Positions 6,784 to 7,644 of a DNA stretch of 7,644 nt are shown here, one piece after another (within the stretch, counting starts at the first letter, position 1; every line of letters starts with the position of its first letter). Made by a program: the position numbers and the translations under genes. This stretch comes from Chitinivibrionales bacterium (lineage in GTDB: Bacteria > Fibrobacterota > Chitinivibrionia > Chitinivibrionales > JANQEN01). The notes under the pieces were generated by a model. That model had not been told where the DNA came from and searched no databases. It saw only the letters and a list, made by a program, of their open reading frames with translations. Where the stretch lies: contig JAUVGS010000086.1 of the NCBI GenBank assembly GCA_030593665.1, forward strand, positions 1-7,644, given 5' to 3'.

Positions 6784-6927
6784 AACACGCGGTTAGAGGC
6801 GGAAAGCACCTGTTTCCATGGTTATTGACGCTCCATGGCCGTTTTTATTACCCAAAGCCGCTTGGCCCCAGGTTAGCACTTTACACGGTTCGAATCCACA
6901 TTATGTATAAATACAGCGGCGTTCTAC

Positions 6928-6993
6928 TAGCGCATGTGCATGCCCTGGATCATTATAATGTTTGAGCTTTTTATATTTTATTTGCGTTGACAT
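6928..6993 (-). pseudogene. Fragment resembling the N-terminus of a RAYT / IS200-like transposase
   Basis: From an ATG at 6993 the minus strand reads 22 residues containing KYKKLKHYNDPGHAHAL. This resembles the start of REP-associated tyrosine transposases, where a PGHAHxLTFSC-type motif precedes the catalytic region; the catalytic HxH and Tyr parts are absent. After HAHAL the resemblance stops and a TAA comes eight residues later. There is no Shine-Dalgarno before the ATG. RAYTs mobilise short REP-type hairpins, and the window holds hairpin repeats, so the context fits, but 22 residues is little evidence. I call it a possible remnant only. Confidence 0.35.
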
Positions 6994-7060
6994 GATTTTA
7001 TAGTATAAACAGAAATAAGTTTTACCTTTTAAAGATACTCTATACCAGGCTTTGAGCGTA

Positions 7061-7083
7061 GGCATGCTCTGAAGAGACATGCC
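7061..7083. other. Hairpin, GGCATG...CATGCC
   Basis: GGCATG (7061-7066) and CATGCC (7078-7083) are perfect inverted repeats, and the inner CTCT/AGAG can extend the stem with a bulge. It lies between the GH2-like fragment and the transposase-like fragment, where homology of either stops. It could be a REP-type hairpin or an element end. No T-tract follows on either strand. Confidence 0.4.
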
Positions 7084-7113
7084 ACCTTTATTGAGCAGGG
7101 CACTTGCGGCTTC

Positions 7114-7215
7114 TGAAGCTGGAATAATGAAAGCGGTCCTATACCACCAGGAGTTAATAAATTCACTGTTTGGAATTGATGCAAGGTTTTCTCCATAAAA
7201 GGGATTCTGGTACAC
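7114..7215 (-). pseudogene. Fragment of a GH2 beta-mannosidase-like protein (sugar-binding domain)
   Basis: Thirty-four codons on the minus strand encode a segment including NPFYGENLASIP and SWWYRTAFIIPAS. This matches the N-terminal beta-sandwich of family GH2 exo-beta-mannosidase / exo-beta-glucosaminidase proteins, where YPDPYYG.N followed by WWYRTEF is a typical pattern. Such enzymes normally have 800-1000 residues; here similarity ends at both edges. The right edge (7215) is within about six bases of repeat copy B (7221), and the left edge is near the 7061-7083 hairpin. Weak echoes of the preceding VPGT region may be present in another frame around 7230-7290. The surrounding open frame (6901-7323) is a patchwork and not a gene. 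It is best read as a broken, insertion-disrupted gene fragment. Confidence 0.5.
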
Positions 7216-7220
7216 TCGGT

Positions 7221-7283
7221 TTGGAATGTATTGGACAGGCTTTAAAGCAGGTGTACCAATAGCTACGTCGTGGTGGAAATTGG
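7221..7283 (+). repeat. Dispersed repeat, copy B
   Basis: This is the partner of 417-474: 51 of 55 aligned bases are identical, plus the six bases GCAGGT (7247-7252) missing from copy A. It carries CCAAT at 7256-7260 and ATTGG at 7279-7283, a short terminal inverted match. On its left lies the broken GH2 fragment; on its right sequence continues without a recognised gene. It may be the end of a larger element that runs rightward, with copy A a truncated relic. Confidence 0.75.
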
Positions 7284-7644
7284 AACCAGCTTGAGTCCAT
7301 TGTTCGGTTGTTGTAGTCTGCAATCAACATAGAAACAGTATCCTTATGTTCTTTGTCACCATAAATTACTATTGGCGCCATCTAAGCTGGAGAGAAGGGG
7401 ATGATATTTAACTGTGGTTTTATATCGAAACTTCTCATCGAAATCCTGTGGGTAGAAATCACGAAAGTGATAACAAATCCCATCTGATAAAGGTTAGCCA
7501 CCACAGAATCGAGTCTTGCGTAGTCGTTCAGTAATGGCGGCACGAAGCGTAGACAGAGAGTGCAAAGGCTGTGTTATTGAGCCTCGATATTTTGTTCCCG
7601 TTGGAGTCCTTGTCCTATAGTAGCGCAGGGGCAGTACTGAAATA
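7284..7644. other. Gene-free tract to the window edge, nature unknown
   Basis: I find no credible coding frame on either strand: all frames are broken by stops within about 50 codons or show no familiar motif. The tract is less AT-rich than the neighbouring spacers, and the plus strand contains ATCAC-GAAA-GTGAT (7458-7471), a five-pair stem closed by a GAAA tetraloop, the kind seen in structured RNAs. It may be the body of the element whose edge is repeat copy B, or a decayed insertion sequence. I cannot name it. Confidence 0.4.

Noticed and set aside
6883..6900. GGTTCGAATCC, like a tRNA or tmRNA T arm
   Set aside because: Only two base pairs form on either side of the loop, and no acceptor or anticodon arm is found at the right distance.
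6901..7323. A 140-codon minus-strand open frame as one gene
   Set aside because: It joins part of repeat copy B, a GH2-like piece, a hairpin and a transposase-like piece, without a ribosome binding site. It is a patchwork of fragments and not one protein.
1..7644. CRISPR array or defence system
   Set aside because: No evenly spaced direct repeats with spacers were seen. The repeats present are two-copy dispersed elements and one short heptamer array, and no cas or other defence genes are visible.

Overview
The window is bacterial chromosome, AT-leaning at roughly 42-44% GC by eye, with dense housekeeping genes followed by a decayed, gene-poor right end. The proteins look Gram-negative and deep-branching. 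A member of the Fibrobacterota/FCB neighbourhood is my best guess, but it rests on the general look of the proteins and not on a marker, so lineage is open.

Layout. Bases 1-2547 read rightward: the 3' part of rnhB (RNase HII), an 8-TM-type flippase-like UPF0104/LPG-synthase-TM protein that starts at GTG 482, and a MoxR-type AAA+ ATPase at 1549. Bases 2579-6686 read leftward and form a protein-quality-control block. In transcription order this is tRNA-Leu(UAG), tig (trigger factor, TTG start), a 278-base AT-rich spacer, then clpP, clpX and a small exported protein, the last three tightly packed. The two blocks converge at 2548-2578, where I see no convincing terminator. Bases 6687-7644 hold no intact gene: a promoter-like sequence for the tRNA, several hairpins, a fragment resembling the start of a RAYT/IS200-like transposase, a piece of a GH2 beta-mannosidase-like protein, and a tract of unknown nature that reaches the window edge.

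How the genes work together. Trigger factor folds nascent chains at the ribosome, while ClpX unfolds tagged or regulatory substrates and feeds them to ClpP; tig-clpP-clpX is a widespread conserved order. Two points stand out. The ClpP residue aligned with the catalytic Asp is Asn (residue 173). The operon also ends with an unrecognised signal-peptide protein that has four Cys in its last 40 residues and an excellent Shine-Dalgarno. The rnhB, flippase and MoxR genes have no obvious joint function.

Repeats. A ~58-63 base sequence occurs at 417-474, between rnhB and the flippase gene, and again at 7221-7283 in the decayed region, where its edge meets the broken end of the GH2 fragment. A second short stem-loop repeat lies just after both rnhB and tig, in the same orientation relative to transcription. 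A heptamer tandem repeat follows the tig copy. Together these suggest a genome carrying families of small dispersed elements. I found no clear new defence or biosynthetic system.
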